Made by a program: the position numbers and the translations under genes. Positions 24,436 through 34,843 of a stretch of 64,000 nucleotides of DNA are shown in pieces. Each line of letters starts with the position of its first letter. Position 1 is the stretch's first letter. Below the pieces are notes generated by a model that saw nothing but the letters and a program-made list of their open reading frames with translations, was not told the origin of the DNA and did not search any database. Source of the DNA: Eunapius fragilis (Eukaryota > Porifera > Demospongiae > Spongillida > Spongillidae). Where the stretch lies: NCBI GenBank assembly GCA_963681505.1, contig OY811984.1, forward strand, positions 5,641,878 to 5,705,877, written 5' to 3'.

Positions 24436-27401
24436 ATCTGTATCAACTTGCATTGACCTCCATTCAAGTACCATTAAAACACTCTCACTGCTCTGAAAGT
24501 GAATCAATGAATCACAAAGTTTACTTCTACTAAGAATGAGCTCAATTTGATGCCTGTTACACCAGTATCTGCATTTGTTATGGCTATGGCAAAGATATGA
24601 GCTCACCAATCGGAACCTACGCGAGTAGGTTCCATATAGGAATCCTGCAGTATCATGAATGTCATTAAAAAAACGTCACTCGCGTCTAGCGGGACAGCCA
24701 AGAGTCGGGTCATTTCGCTTTTAGTGGCAATCGAGCAATATCAAAAAGGAGAACAGTTCTGCGTTATACATATGTCATAAGACGGTGTACTTTTAGAGAA
24801 CAAAAATACTCGTCCCCATCGTCCGTACCCAGTCCCACCTAAAATTTCTCCTCCGTCGTCGTCTTCTTCTTCTTCTTCCTTCCGGAGAGTATAACTCACG
24901 ACAGGAACGTTTGTAAAGCACGCCATGTGTACCAATCGCTTCAGGATGTGTCCGCATGTTATCTTCAGGTATCTGTTAGACGCCTAACCGATCGGGCAAT
25001 TGGCTGAAGCTAGTAGTACCTTATTTGGTGTTGATCTACAAATAGCACATTACATCAGCTATCACAATGTTCATGACGCACCAGTATAACATAACCAGCG
25101 TTATCAAATTCGATGGTTTTACCATATAATCTCATGAGGACAATTCTGATTCCACTCGAGCATCTAAAAGTGGAAAGATCCAGATGCTGCCAGATCTGCC
25201 AAACGTGCGTATGTCAAGCGCGGTACCGAAAGGAAGAACAAAACGACCACCCAAAGGTACGTTTATACGGCATCGATAAATGTTGGATCGATAAATTATA
25301 AGCATGCATATGGTATATCGCTAAAATGGAAGGAATAGTTTAGTTACAGCGGTAGAGATACTGCGTCTCTCCGTTTTACAGTAATATGCGCTGTTTGAAA
25401 TGTGTGTATAACGCCAAAGTTGCTTACGTCAGTTTGGTCATGTATTGTGGTGCATGGTTTATCTGATTATAGCGTGAGATCAGTTTACTTAGAGTGCATT
25501 TATTCTTTGTACTATATGGCTTCGCTTTTAACCTTTATCAATCCTTTGCTCCTCAATGGAGATAGTCTGGGGACTAGTGTAATATTTGGTACACACCTCA
25601 ACAGAATTGCAGATTCTAATATAAATCTGTCATGCTCGCGCAAGTTGACGTTTATGCTACCTTATTCTATGCGTTTCAAGAACTAAATACAATACCAAAT
25701 GCACCAGAAAAATTTAGGAAACAAGTAATAAAAACATTCTCTACACGAGAAGGTTGGTGGTATATAGGAATCAAAGGTGAGATGGTGGTGTAAAAAGCAA
25801 GGGAACAAGGCTTCTGATTGAAAACGAAAAATGAAATAGACCTATATTAGCACGCACATTAAAATATGACAACATGCTGCTAATATAGGTCTATTTCATT
25901 TTTCGTTTTCAATCAGAAGCCTTGTTCCCTTGCTTTTTACACCACCATCTCACCTTTGATTCCTATATACCACCAACCTTCTCGTGTAGAGAATGTTTTT
26001 ATTACTTGTCAGTTATTCAGGTTGGTAAACCATGAAGTTGAAAATTCATATCTGGAAATAACTGTTTTCATCTGCTCTGCATTTCTTACATGCAGTTTTC
26101 TTTGCCTTTTCCTTTCAACAAGCTAGTACCATAAAGTACGTATGTATACATGGCGAGGGAGGTTTATTGGATGAGCACATCACATATTGTGTGTGTCATC
26201 AATCGCGTCAAATATACAGTTCTGCAGATTTACTTCTATAGCTTGTACTTCTCTCATAAGCTCTTTAGATAACCTTGTAGCTGTGCACAACACTGTATCA
26301 ATATGCACAAGTATATGTACAGTGCAATGCCTGACAAAGTAGGAAATTTCAAACTGTAGGTCATGTTATGTATATAAGAAATGGGTATTGAATTAAACTT
26401 CTTAAAGAAACCTTACATGTATTATTTTCCTACCTACCCTTCTACCTTCCCACTCCCTCCTCCCTCCCTCCCTCCTCCCTCCCTCCCTCCTCCTCCCTCC
26501 CTCCTCCCTCCCTCCCTCCTCCCTCCCTCCTCCCTCCCTCCCTCCTTCCTCCCTCCCTCCTCCCTCCCTCCTCCCTCCCTCCCTCCTCCCTCCCTCCCTC
26601 CTCCCTCCCTCCCTCCCTCCCCTCCCTCCTCCCCTCCCCTCCCTCCTCCCCTCCCTCCCTCCTCCCCTCCCCTCCCTCCTCCCCTCCCCTCCCCTCCCTC
26701 CTCCCCTCCCCTCCCTCCTCCCCTCCCTCCTCCCCTCCCTCCCTCCTCCCCTCCCCTCCCTCCTCCCCTCCTCCCTCCTCCCCTCCTCCCCTCCTCCCCT
26801 CCCTCTCTCCTCCCTCCCCTCCCTCCTCCCTCCCTCCTCCTCTCCTCTGCCTCCTCCCCTCCATCCTCCCCTCCCTCCTCCCCTCCCCTCCCCTCCCTCC
26901 TCCCCTCCCCTCCCTCCTCCCCTCCCCTCCCTCCTCCCCTCCCCTCCCTCCTCCCCTCCCCTCCCTCCTCCCCTCCCCTCCCTCCTCCCCTCCCCTCCCT
27001 CCTCCCCTCCCCTCCCTCCTCCCCTCCCCTCCCTCCTCCCCTCCCCTCCCTCCTCCCCTCCCCTCCCTCCTCCCCTCCCCTCCCTCCTCCCCTCCCCTCC
27101 CTCCTCCCCTCCCTTCCCTCCTCCCCTCCCTCCTTCCCCTCCCTCCTCCCTCCCCTCCTCCCCCTCCCTTCCTTTTCCTACACTGGCTCCACCCACTCTA
27201 AGTACTACCCTTATGCTCCACCCACTTCTAGACCCTCAGACTCTCATATATGTTGCCATACCTTCATTTCTACTTGGGATGCTGATCACCATCACCGTCA
27301 CCATCACATGGTGGCTCTGGAGAAGAAGTAGAAGAAACATGACTGTCTCTTACAGGTGGTTGACCAACAACTCCTTTGTGAACAGCATGTCCAAAAAATA
27401 G
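23281..27401 (+). CDS. Ig-like single-pass receptor, copy B, short tail (5' end not found)
   Basis: Exons: 23281-23319 (hydrophobic signal, ALLALLCAITLS), 23477-23818 (Ig-like domain, 114 residues), 23915-24196 (Ser/Thr/Pro stalk with repeated TRPTTATGSKA), 27232-27401 (transmembrane helix around FLLGMLITITVTIT, then a basic 26-residue tail ending SFVNSMSKK). The Ig-like domain has LLFQCEY and NYTISGVASGTQSFGCQY, an Ig-style Cys pair. An in-frame stop lies just upstream of the signal sequence and a good acceptor (CCTTTCCAG) precedes it, so a short first exon with the ATG probably lies further upstream. The intron before the transmembrane exon is about 3 kb and holds inserted elements and a large CCTCCCT repeat. 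The tail lacks the long tail's PPxY motif. Confidence 0.65.
24368..24433. repeat. CA microsatellite in copy B intron
   Basis: About 33 CA units. The same site in copy A (16884-16931) has about 24, so length differs between the duplicates. Confidence 0.9.
24608..25720. other. Insertion present in copy B but not copy A; no recognisable gene
   Basis: Comparison with 17098-17110 shows that copy A runs from CACCAAG directly into the sequence found here only after 26009. The inserted block starts near a short hairpin (GGAACCTACGCGAGTAGGTTCC, 24612-24633) and has no long conserved frame. It is probably an unidentified mobile element or local rearrangement. Confidence 0.55.
25721..26009. mobile_element. 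Foldback element, ACAAGTAATAAAAACATTCT family
   Basis: Almost the whole 289 bp is a near-perfect inverted repeat. The arm runs about 120 bp from ACAAGTAATAAAAACATTCT through GGTGGTATATAGGAATC to TAGACCTATATTAGCA, then returns inverted around a loop of about 30 bp. A relative lies at 42967-43245 and an end fragment near 53896. Confidence 0.88.
26440..27178. repeat. CCTCCCT / CCCCTCCCCTCCCT pyrimidine minisatellite, about 740 bp
   Basis: One strand is almost pure pyrimidine in 7-15 bp units. It lies in the intron just before the transmembrane exon of copy B. Long open frames across it (Pro/Leu/Ser or Gly/Glu/Arg only) are artefacts of the repeat. Such polypurine/polypyrimidine mirror tracts can form triplex DNA. 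Confidence 0.95.
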
Positions 27402-27944
27402 CTGTGAAGAGCAGGAGCCTCACAGGGTGCAGAAGCAGGAATTGGATAATATGTTTATTGAGTGCTACTGTTGTTGGCTGCACATTATTCCCTCATGCTT
27501 GTCTAAAGAAATTTATTTAATAAGGAGAGCATTTTAACATCCCATGGAGTACCCTAGTACACACTTGGAATGATGCTGGTTGCTGGTTGGGAGCTGTTTA
27601 GCGTATATATGTATGATCATTTTGCCAATTTGATCTTTCCAGAGACAGCAGTTTAGATTTGGGGAGCAGATAAATAGTCACAAGCAGTGGGCCACATGTG
27701 TCCTAAACAATTTTTATATCCATTGACGACTCGGGCTTGAAAATGTATTATAGTGTATGTTTGCTTTGTAGTCAAATACTAGCCAATGGAAATGCATAGT
27801 CTACAAAATTTTGATGGCCTAAACACATGTGATTCAACATTATACCAAAGTGGTCTTAATTCACCATGAGAGGGAGGAGGGAGGAGGAGGGGGGGAGGGG
27901 AGACAGGGTGCAAATATAGTTCATTATTTGCATTAATGAAACCA
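27402..27944. other. Intergenic spacer after copy B
   Basis: AT-rich sequence, likely including the 3' untranslated region of copy B. It contains one G-rich patch (27870-27905). No gene was seen. Confidence 0.5.
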
Positions 27945-28265
27945 GTGGCTCCACTACTCTTTAATAACCATAGGTGGTCGCTAAGCCAAAATTGGCGGAC
28001 TTGACAATGAGTTGCGTTATTGTTCTGTGTTGGGTGTATTTAACTGTGTCCATAGGCGTATTGGGTTAAGTCTCTTCTGCCTCAATTACGTATCAAGTTT
28101 ATTCACATACACATACACACACACCTCGCTGCATACCATCGCATGCAAAAACAGACGTGCAGGCGCTATCGCTGAGTGTTTACATTGACAACGTCTTGTA
28201 CAGCAATGGCGGCACCCTGTCCAGGGGCCATACTGCGAGTACTTGGGCGCAGACCAATCGCAGAG
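27945..28265 (+). pseudogene. Ig-like receptor copy C, decayed 5' fragment
   Basis: It matches the start of copy D from the CACTTAATAACCATG-like upstream segment through the signal exon to the first part of the Ig-like exon (GTGTTTACATTGACAACGTC and on to about 28265). Homology then stops inside the Ig-like exon, and no stalk or transmembrane exon follows. Bases 28266-28680 show no gene. Confidence 0.7.
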
Positions 28266-28744
28266 CCTGGGGCCGAGACCAGGTGGGCGTGTCTTTTGTG
28301 GATTCCATAGTCATGGGGAACTAGATAGAGTACATGTAATGGTTTTAGAAGGTAACGTTTGGACCAGTGTGGTACTTGGCAAAAGTAAACAAGTATTGGT
28401 GGAGAAATAAAGGTTTCGCAATCATGATGCCCAGCTCGATTAACAAATTACATCACTGCCTTATTACGTTTGGGCCTGGGTACGGGGCTCCATGGCCTTA
28501 GATGGGAACGCGTGACGAGTCCTTGCGTAGACGGCATAAAGCTTGTGACGGAAGGAAAGATAAGTTGCCTTAGACACAGCCGACGTTATTGAAAACGAAA
28601 ATGCCCTACGCTGCGCACGTCAAATGGCCAGGTAACGTTGGCACTTGAGTGTGGGGAAGAGAGAAGACAGAGAGAGAGAGAGCCAGTCCACTTAATAACC
28701 ATGGAGTTGGTTGCTAGTCCGAAGTCAAAAGGGGGGGACTTAGT

Positions 28745-31700
28745 ATGTGGGGGCACGTTCATGTGTGGTGTGGTGTGGTGTGTGGTTATGTAAGTTGGTG
28801 TTTCAAACCAACCGTCTCCCTTTGTCCGATAGTGTATTGGGCTCTGGTCTGCCTCGCTCGCATATCAGGTAACGTTTCCATAAGATATTCAGGATGATTT
28901 ACCCACTCTGGGGTTCTATTCATCTCCCACATAAAACCATACACGCACATATACATGTACACACATACATATACGCACGTACATGCAACGCACGCGCATA
29001 CACGCTCGTATCACACGTATCCCCACACATCCACAACATCGCTTGCAACAACAGAAGTGCAGGCTCAGTCGCTGAGTGTTTACATTGACAACGTCCTGTA
29101 CACCAATGGCAGCACCCTCTCGTGTCGTCCAGGGGCCACACTGCTCTTCCAGTGCGAGTACCTGAGTGTAGACCAATCACTGGCCAGTCCTTTCCCCCCA
29201 CGGCTATGCTCCCTGACTAGTGGGAACTGCCGCCAACTATCACCAACATCATCACCATCACAACCTTTTCCATCTGGAAAGCTGCGTACCAACTACACCA
29301 TCAGCGGTGTGGCCTCGGGTACCCAGTCCTTTGGTTGCCAGTATACATCTCCAGTGTTGTTGTCAATGGCGGCTATTACGTTCACTGACAGCTCAGGTAG
29401 GTGGTGTGGAATGCAACTGTGGTGTTAAACATTTGGAGTTGTGATGATGTGGTAATGTGATGGTTGTGTGATATGTGGTAATGTGATGTGGAGTGTGATG
29501 ATGTGGTAATGTGATGGTTGGTGTGATATGTGGTAATGTGATGTGGGGTGTGATGATCTGGTAATGTGACGGTGGGTGTGATCATATGACGATATGATAG
29601 GGTAGTCTGTATATTGGAATTCTATTCAATTTCTAAACGGTTCACCAACACATATCAGTATGTACATGTGGGGATCGTACGCCTGTCAAGTTACATCGGT
29701 GGTCTGTTATACAGCTAAGGGCGTTGAGCACACCAGCCCAAGGCAATGTCCTCTTGTCTGCTTCACTAACAGTGGTATGCTCTTTGGCTCATCCCCTCCA
29801 CACCTCCACACCTCCCACCACCTCCATCCCTTGCTTTCTCACCCCTTCCCATCTCCACTTCACATCATCGTTTGCCAACCCAGTGTTTAAAATGATTCAT
29901 ACATTCACAACCAAAAGATGGTTTTTTTAAAACGTTCACCTTGGGATGGCTCTGTTTGGCATTATGGTATGGACCTTTGAATTCTAAGTAAAACCACCAT
30001 CCACCTGTTCACTCTGCTCACCCCCCCTACCTGCCCACCTGTTCACGCTCCTCACCTGCCCACCTGCTCACCCCCTACCTGCCTACCTGCTCACCCTCCT
30101 CATCCTCCCATCTCCTCACCCTCCTATATGTTCACCTCCTCACCCTACCCCTCCCCCACTGTTGATGTAACACAAGGCTCTGTCATGTTCATTTGGTAGG
30201 GGAGGGAAGGGTGAAGGGGGAGGGAGGGGTAAAGGTGGGGAGTAAGGGGGTAAGGTGGGGAGGGAGGGGATGAAGGTGGGGAGGGAGGGGTGAAGGTGGG
30301 GGAGGGAGGGGGCAAAGGTGGGGAGGGAGAGGTGAAGGCGGGGGAGAGAGGGTAAAGGTGGGGAGGAAGGGGGTAAAGGTGGGGGAGGGAGGGGAGTGAA
30401 GGTGCATAATATTGTCAAGTTATAGGCATAGCTGGTTTGTGTCCCTTTACTGCAGACTGCTGGTTAAGCCCCAATGTCTATGTCAGATCCCCAGAATCCC
30501 CATAATTGAGGAAATAACTGAATTTGTAGCTTTTTGTTGCACATGTTCAAGTAATGAGTGCTGGGTATTGCCCATCTCTTTAGATGGTACTTGTTTGTCA
30601 TCTTTGCTATTTTAATTTGGCAGTGAATTATCCTCCGGGCTCCAACTGTGCAGCTGGGTCACCCACCGCTGCTACCAGTACAGCCTCCTCCCCCACCATC
30701 ACCACCATTGCCACCACCTCCACTGCCACCACTAGGCCCACCACTGCTACTGGCAGTAAAGCTACCACCTCCACTGGCCCCACCTCCAGCAGGCCCACAT
30801 CACCTCAGTCTGCCACGATCAGGACTTCATCATCTCCTCCCCGCTCCACCTCACCAGGTATTCCTCCTAGTGCACAAAGGTGACCCGCAGTGTGCTGAAC
30901 TATTTTAGGAGCAGTTCCTTCTCCCTCACATACCCAGTGGCAGTTATGTAGGGAGAGGCCATATTGGTATAGCATGGGGCTGGGAGGTCACATTGGTGTG
31001 GGGAGGGAAGCGTGGGGCTGGGAGGTTACATTGGTGTGGGGAGGGAAGCGTGGGGCTGGGAGGTCACATTGGTGTGGGGAGGGAAGCGTGGGGCTGGGAG
31101 GTCACATTGCTGGGAGGTCATGTTGTGGGGGTTAATACATATGTGTATTGCTGCTGTTTGCTGACTGGACATTTCCATCTCTACCCTTAACAGCCACTGA
31201 TGCATTAACAGGTGAGGGGCATTCAAGACAGGCACACATGCACACATACATGCCATGACACCGCATTCCTTTATGCATGTTTTCATGACGCATTAACAAG
31301 TGTTAAGCCTGGTGGTAAACATAGTCCTGGTACTTGTGTAGTTAACCTGGGTTAGTGGAAGCAGAGCTGTGTTCCTGACCACTTATTTTCATAGTACTAT
31401 GTGTACATGTACCTTTGGTGGGAATCCTTATGGAAACATTATCTTGTCAGGATGTTCTAGTGCCTTTACTTGGTACTCATTATATAGTTATGTGAAGGTT
31501 CTTACTCTGACACCTTCACCCCCTTAACCCCATCACTTCCACCTCTTCACCCTCTCACCCTCCTTCACCCCCTTACCCTCCTTCACCCCTCACTCTCCTT
31601 CACCCCCTCACCCTCCTTCACCCCCTCATGCACCCTCCTTCACCCCTCACTCTCCTTCCCCCTCACCCTCCTTCACCCCTCACTCTCCTTCAACCCCTAA

Positions 31701-32806
31701 CCCTCCTTCACCCCTCACCTCCTTCACCCCTTCACCCTCCCTCACCCCTTCACCCCCTCACCCTCCTTCACCCCTTCACCCTCCCTCACCCCCTCACCCT
31801 CCTTCACCCCCCTCACCCTCCTTCACCCCTCACCCTCCTTCACCCCCCCTCACCCCCCATAAAGACCTCAACCCTCTCATCTACACGGTGGTGGGTGTGT
31901 TTCTGCTTGGCGTCCTGGCCATCGTCATCATCATCACCTGCTGGATCAGGGCCAGGAGGATGTTCAACAGTCGCATGGTCAACCTGCGTACCACAGCCTC
32001 TCCCTTCGACTACCTGGACTACATCAACGACGGTGACCTCACCCCCATGACCACAACAGAGTTCATTATATCCATGCAGCAGCAGCGACCGCCGACTTAC
32101 AACCAGAGCCAGGAGCTTGAGGTGCTATCCAGCGATGGGAATCCTCCTCCCCTTCCGGCGAGGAACGGCACAAGGTAAACTATATTAGCACACCCCAATG
32201 TGCACCTCCGTGTGAACTTGACATTTTAACCATAGCTTTGTCATGACCTATAACCCTAACCTTGACATGAATTTGACCCTAACCGATACGGCCTTAACCA
32301 GTATGACCCTAACCTTGACATGAGTACATGTATGACCCTAACCTTGAGGTGCATATATATATAGTGCTAAGCTTTGTGTACACATGAACTTAACCATATT
32401 TGCGTTGTGTATAGATGACCTAAACCTTTTTTTTTGTGTGTGTGTGTCTGTGGAGTAGTTTGTAGGAACATGTGACCTGCTTTCCTTTTTGTTTTGAAAC
32501 AGATCAACTGAGCCGGGACAGGTCCAAGCGTCTTCCCCATCTAATGCAGCCCCACCTCTCACTAGGCACCCCGACGACGACGTCTCACCCGAAGAGGCAG
32601 AGGCTATTGAATCCAGGATCAACGTCGTGAACAGAAGGCTCGTCAGAGCGTCTAGGGGGCGGGGCCACAGCAGACACACCTCCGGTACGCAGACATCTGA
32701 TACCACGGCTTTGCTGACCAGTGAGAGGGATGCCTCACCCCCAGACCTGTTTGAAGGCCAGCCCCCATCTCAGTCGGAAGGCACACAAATGTCTCTACTG
32801 TTGTGA
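28745..32806 (+). CDS. Ig-like single-pass receptor, copy D, complete, long signalling tail (443 aa)
   Basis: Six exons join in frame: 28745-28868, 29055-29396, 30624-30857, 31194-31211 (an 18-bp microexon), 31865-32174, 32503-32806. The start is the in-frame ATG giving MWGHVHV, and a hydrophobic segment (VYWALVCLARIS) ends exon 1. The Ig-like domain nearly matches copy B. The stalk is Ser/Thr/Pro-rich. The transmembrane helix is TVVGVFLLGVLAIVIIITCW followed by basic RARR. The roughly 180-residue tail has DYLDYIND, RPPTYNQ (a PPxY site for WW domains), NPPPLPARNG (SH3-type polyproline) and an acidic/basic segment up to MSLLL. It is probably a cell-surface recognition receptor, and its ligand is unknown. 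The gene converges on SLC52, with 210 bp between stops. Confidence 0.8.
30195..30405. repeat. G-rich GGAGGGAGGGGTAAAGGTGG repeat in copy D intron
   Basis: Degenerate units of about 25 bp, almost pure purine on the plus strand, lie in the intron between the Ig-like and stalk exons. Confidence 0.85.
30960..31130. repeat. About 43-bp tandem repeat in copy D intron
   Basis: The unit GGGGCTGGGAGGTCACATTG plus GTGTGGGGAGGGAAGCGT repeats about four times. Confidence 0.85.
31505..31860. repeat. CCTTCACCCCTCACCCT pyrimidine repeat before the TM exon of copy D
   Basis: This pyrimidine-rich minisatellite sits in the same place, immediately upstream of the transmembrane exon, as the CCTCCCT tract in copy B, although the repeat unit differs. 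Confidence 0.85.
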
Positions 32807-33016
32807 ATTTATCGTGGGGTCTTCCTCCTCCCCATCCCCTCTCTTTGTGTGTGTTTGTTTGTAGATGATTAATTACAATTTATGTCCGTATGTGGTGATT
32901 TTTTTTTTAAAAGCATTTGATTATTTGAAATTAATACAAATTAAAAATGATACAAATAAGAAGATTGCAGTGATGCCTTGATTATGGTGGGTGTGGATGT
33001 GACCACCACAGGGTCC

Positions 33017-34770
33017 TCATGGCTGAAAGATATCTGTGTAGTAGACGAGGCCAAAGAATAGCGTGGCTCCGACGAGTGAGCCTAGCTGGTTCACAACTCC
33101 TCCCACTGTGAGGGCCAGGTTCTGGTTCTCACTGTACCCGTGGAGGTGGACCGTCACGCTGACCTTTGCGTAGGCGACCATGGCACTGATGACAACATTA
33201 ACCAGGACCTGGGAGGGATAGGCAGTGGGGTTCAATAAGACACAATGGAGGGGTGGGGTGGGAGTACAGAAGCAGTTGGGACATACAATGGATGCAAATG
33301 TAGAACTCGCTGCCACAATTATGCAGCTACAAAACCCCATAGACGGGGGCTACGTTCACACTAAAACCTCCCTTAAGGGTCTAACCTTGTCACGCTTTAG
33401 GAAGTGTTGACACCCACCCAAAAAAGGCCTAGGTGATGAGATCACATCCCATACCCCTACAATATTGCAGTAACATGTCCCCTCACAAACCTCACAATTT
33501 TGGCTACAACATTTGGGGAATGGCACAGGTACATTGCACATACATAAACACATTCCTCATAGCAAATGGGACTTACGACAATGACGCCGCCAATGGTATG
33601 GTTCACAAGGAACGGCTGAGGGTACATCATGGCCACCGTCAGCATGTACACGGATAGCAAGGCAGAGAGGTGCGTGAGCACCACCAGAGGGATCTCAGAC
33701 CTGGAGGGCACAAACATGTGAAAGAAGGAGGCGATTGGAGACGCGATGATGGCAAGGTTTACTCCAGTGTGGTAGTACACGTTGCCATAGGGTAGGAAGG
33801 CGTATGCTGATATGGAGGGGAGGACGCCGTTCGTGAGGAAGTTGATCGCTGCCAGGCACAGCAGGAGGGTGAACTTTGACCTCACCAACTTGGCAAGCTG
33901 GGGGAGGACTGGTGTGGAGACGACTGGCGCCTCTTTTTTCACCTCCACTCCGTTCTCCTGCTGCACTTGCCCGTGTCCCCTTGGCGCTGCTGTCATTTGG
34001 TTCCTAACGACGGGGAGGACGTTGATGAGGACGAAGGCAGCCCCGCACACAAGGGTCAGGAACGTGAGGAGGACGAAGTACACGGAGGGACTGAAGTTGA
34101 TACCGAGGGCCTCTCGCCCCGGGTAAACCCCGGGACAGCCCGACGCGTACTGGACAAAGCCCTGGGCGAGCGCTATGGCGCTGGGCAAGACCCCACTGAG
34201 CCCGGCTCCTATATAGAGAGCACTGATGTAGTCCTTGTGGAAGTGACGCATGAAGGGGAAGAACACGACGGAGGAGGTGCAGTCGACTGTCGCCAGGAAG
34301 AAGGTAAGGACGACGAGCGACACGCTGTGGAGGCCGCCGAAGATGGACGTCCTTCTGTACCAGAACAGGGCGAGTAGGATGCAGGCCGTGGTGCCGACCA
34401 GCACCAGTACGGCCACCGTAACCACCTCCAAGAGGTACTGGTTCCACCGACGACGCGCGAACACGGCCTTTATTACGGTATAGAGCAGCGGGCCGACGTT
34501 GGCGAGCTGGATTACCACCACCAGAACGGAGGGGAGCTTGTCGCACTCTGGTAGCGTCTGCACCAGGATGGATATCTCGCCCCACACACCGTTGATGGCG
34601 ACCCAAGATCCCATACCGAAGGCGCAAAACAACGCGTACCCTAGCAGAGACGGGGGAAGCTTAGAGCGCAGGCGAGCCAACACGTCTCTTGCCCCAGCTT
34701 TCCGCACCGCCTTTCTCTCTGCATTTATGCTGCCTTCGTTGCGAACAGAGTCATCGATTCGCGGTTCCAT
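33017..34770 (-). CDS. SLC52A: Riboflavin transporter, SLC52 family (461 aa)
   Basis: Two exons (34770-33577 and 33208-33017) join through a 368-bp intron. The start is the ATG at 34768-34770 (MEPRIDDSVRNEG), the first ATG in frame. The protein has about eleven hydrophobic segments. Family blocks include FGMGSWVAINGVWGEISILV near residue 50, FLATVDCTSSVVFFPFMRHF, GLSGVLPSAIALAQG, INFLTNGVLPSISAYAFLPY and, in exon 2, VVNQLGSLVGATLFF. Human SLC52 proteins are about 445-470 residues. It should carry riboflavin across the plasma membrane, the step that feeds FMN and FAD synthesis. It is head to head with SAMHD1. Confidence 0.9.
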
Positions 34771-34843
34771 GCACGGCAAGAGCTAGAGAGATACAGCCCA
34801 TTTGAGGCACGTGATAACGCATTACATAACGCCACTAATAATT
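34771..34843. promoter_or_regulatory. 73-bp bidirectional promoter between SLC52 and SAMHD1
   Basis: The two start codons face away from each other across only 73 bp, which must hold both 5' ends and any core promoter unless transcripts start inside the opposite gene. GGCACGTGATAACG contains an E-box (CACGTG) at 34808-34813. No TATA box is evident. Confidence 0.6.

Noticed and set aside
26381-27331. Long Pro/Leu/Ser frame (plus) and Gly/Glu/Arg frames (minus)
   Set aside because: They exist only because the CCTCCCT repeat lacks stop codons. Composition is purely repeat-derived.
28266-28495. TGGGCCTGGGTACGGGGCT as another end of the RecQ transposon family
   Set aside because: Only about 15 of 20 bases match one end and no partner end was found. 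Probably chance.
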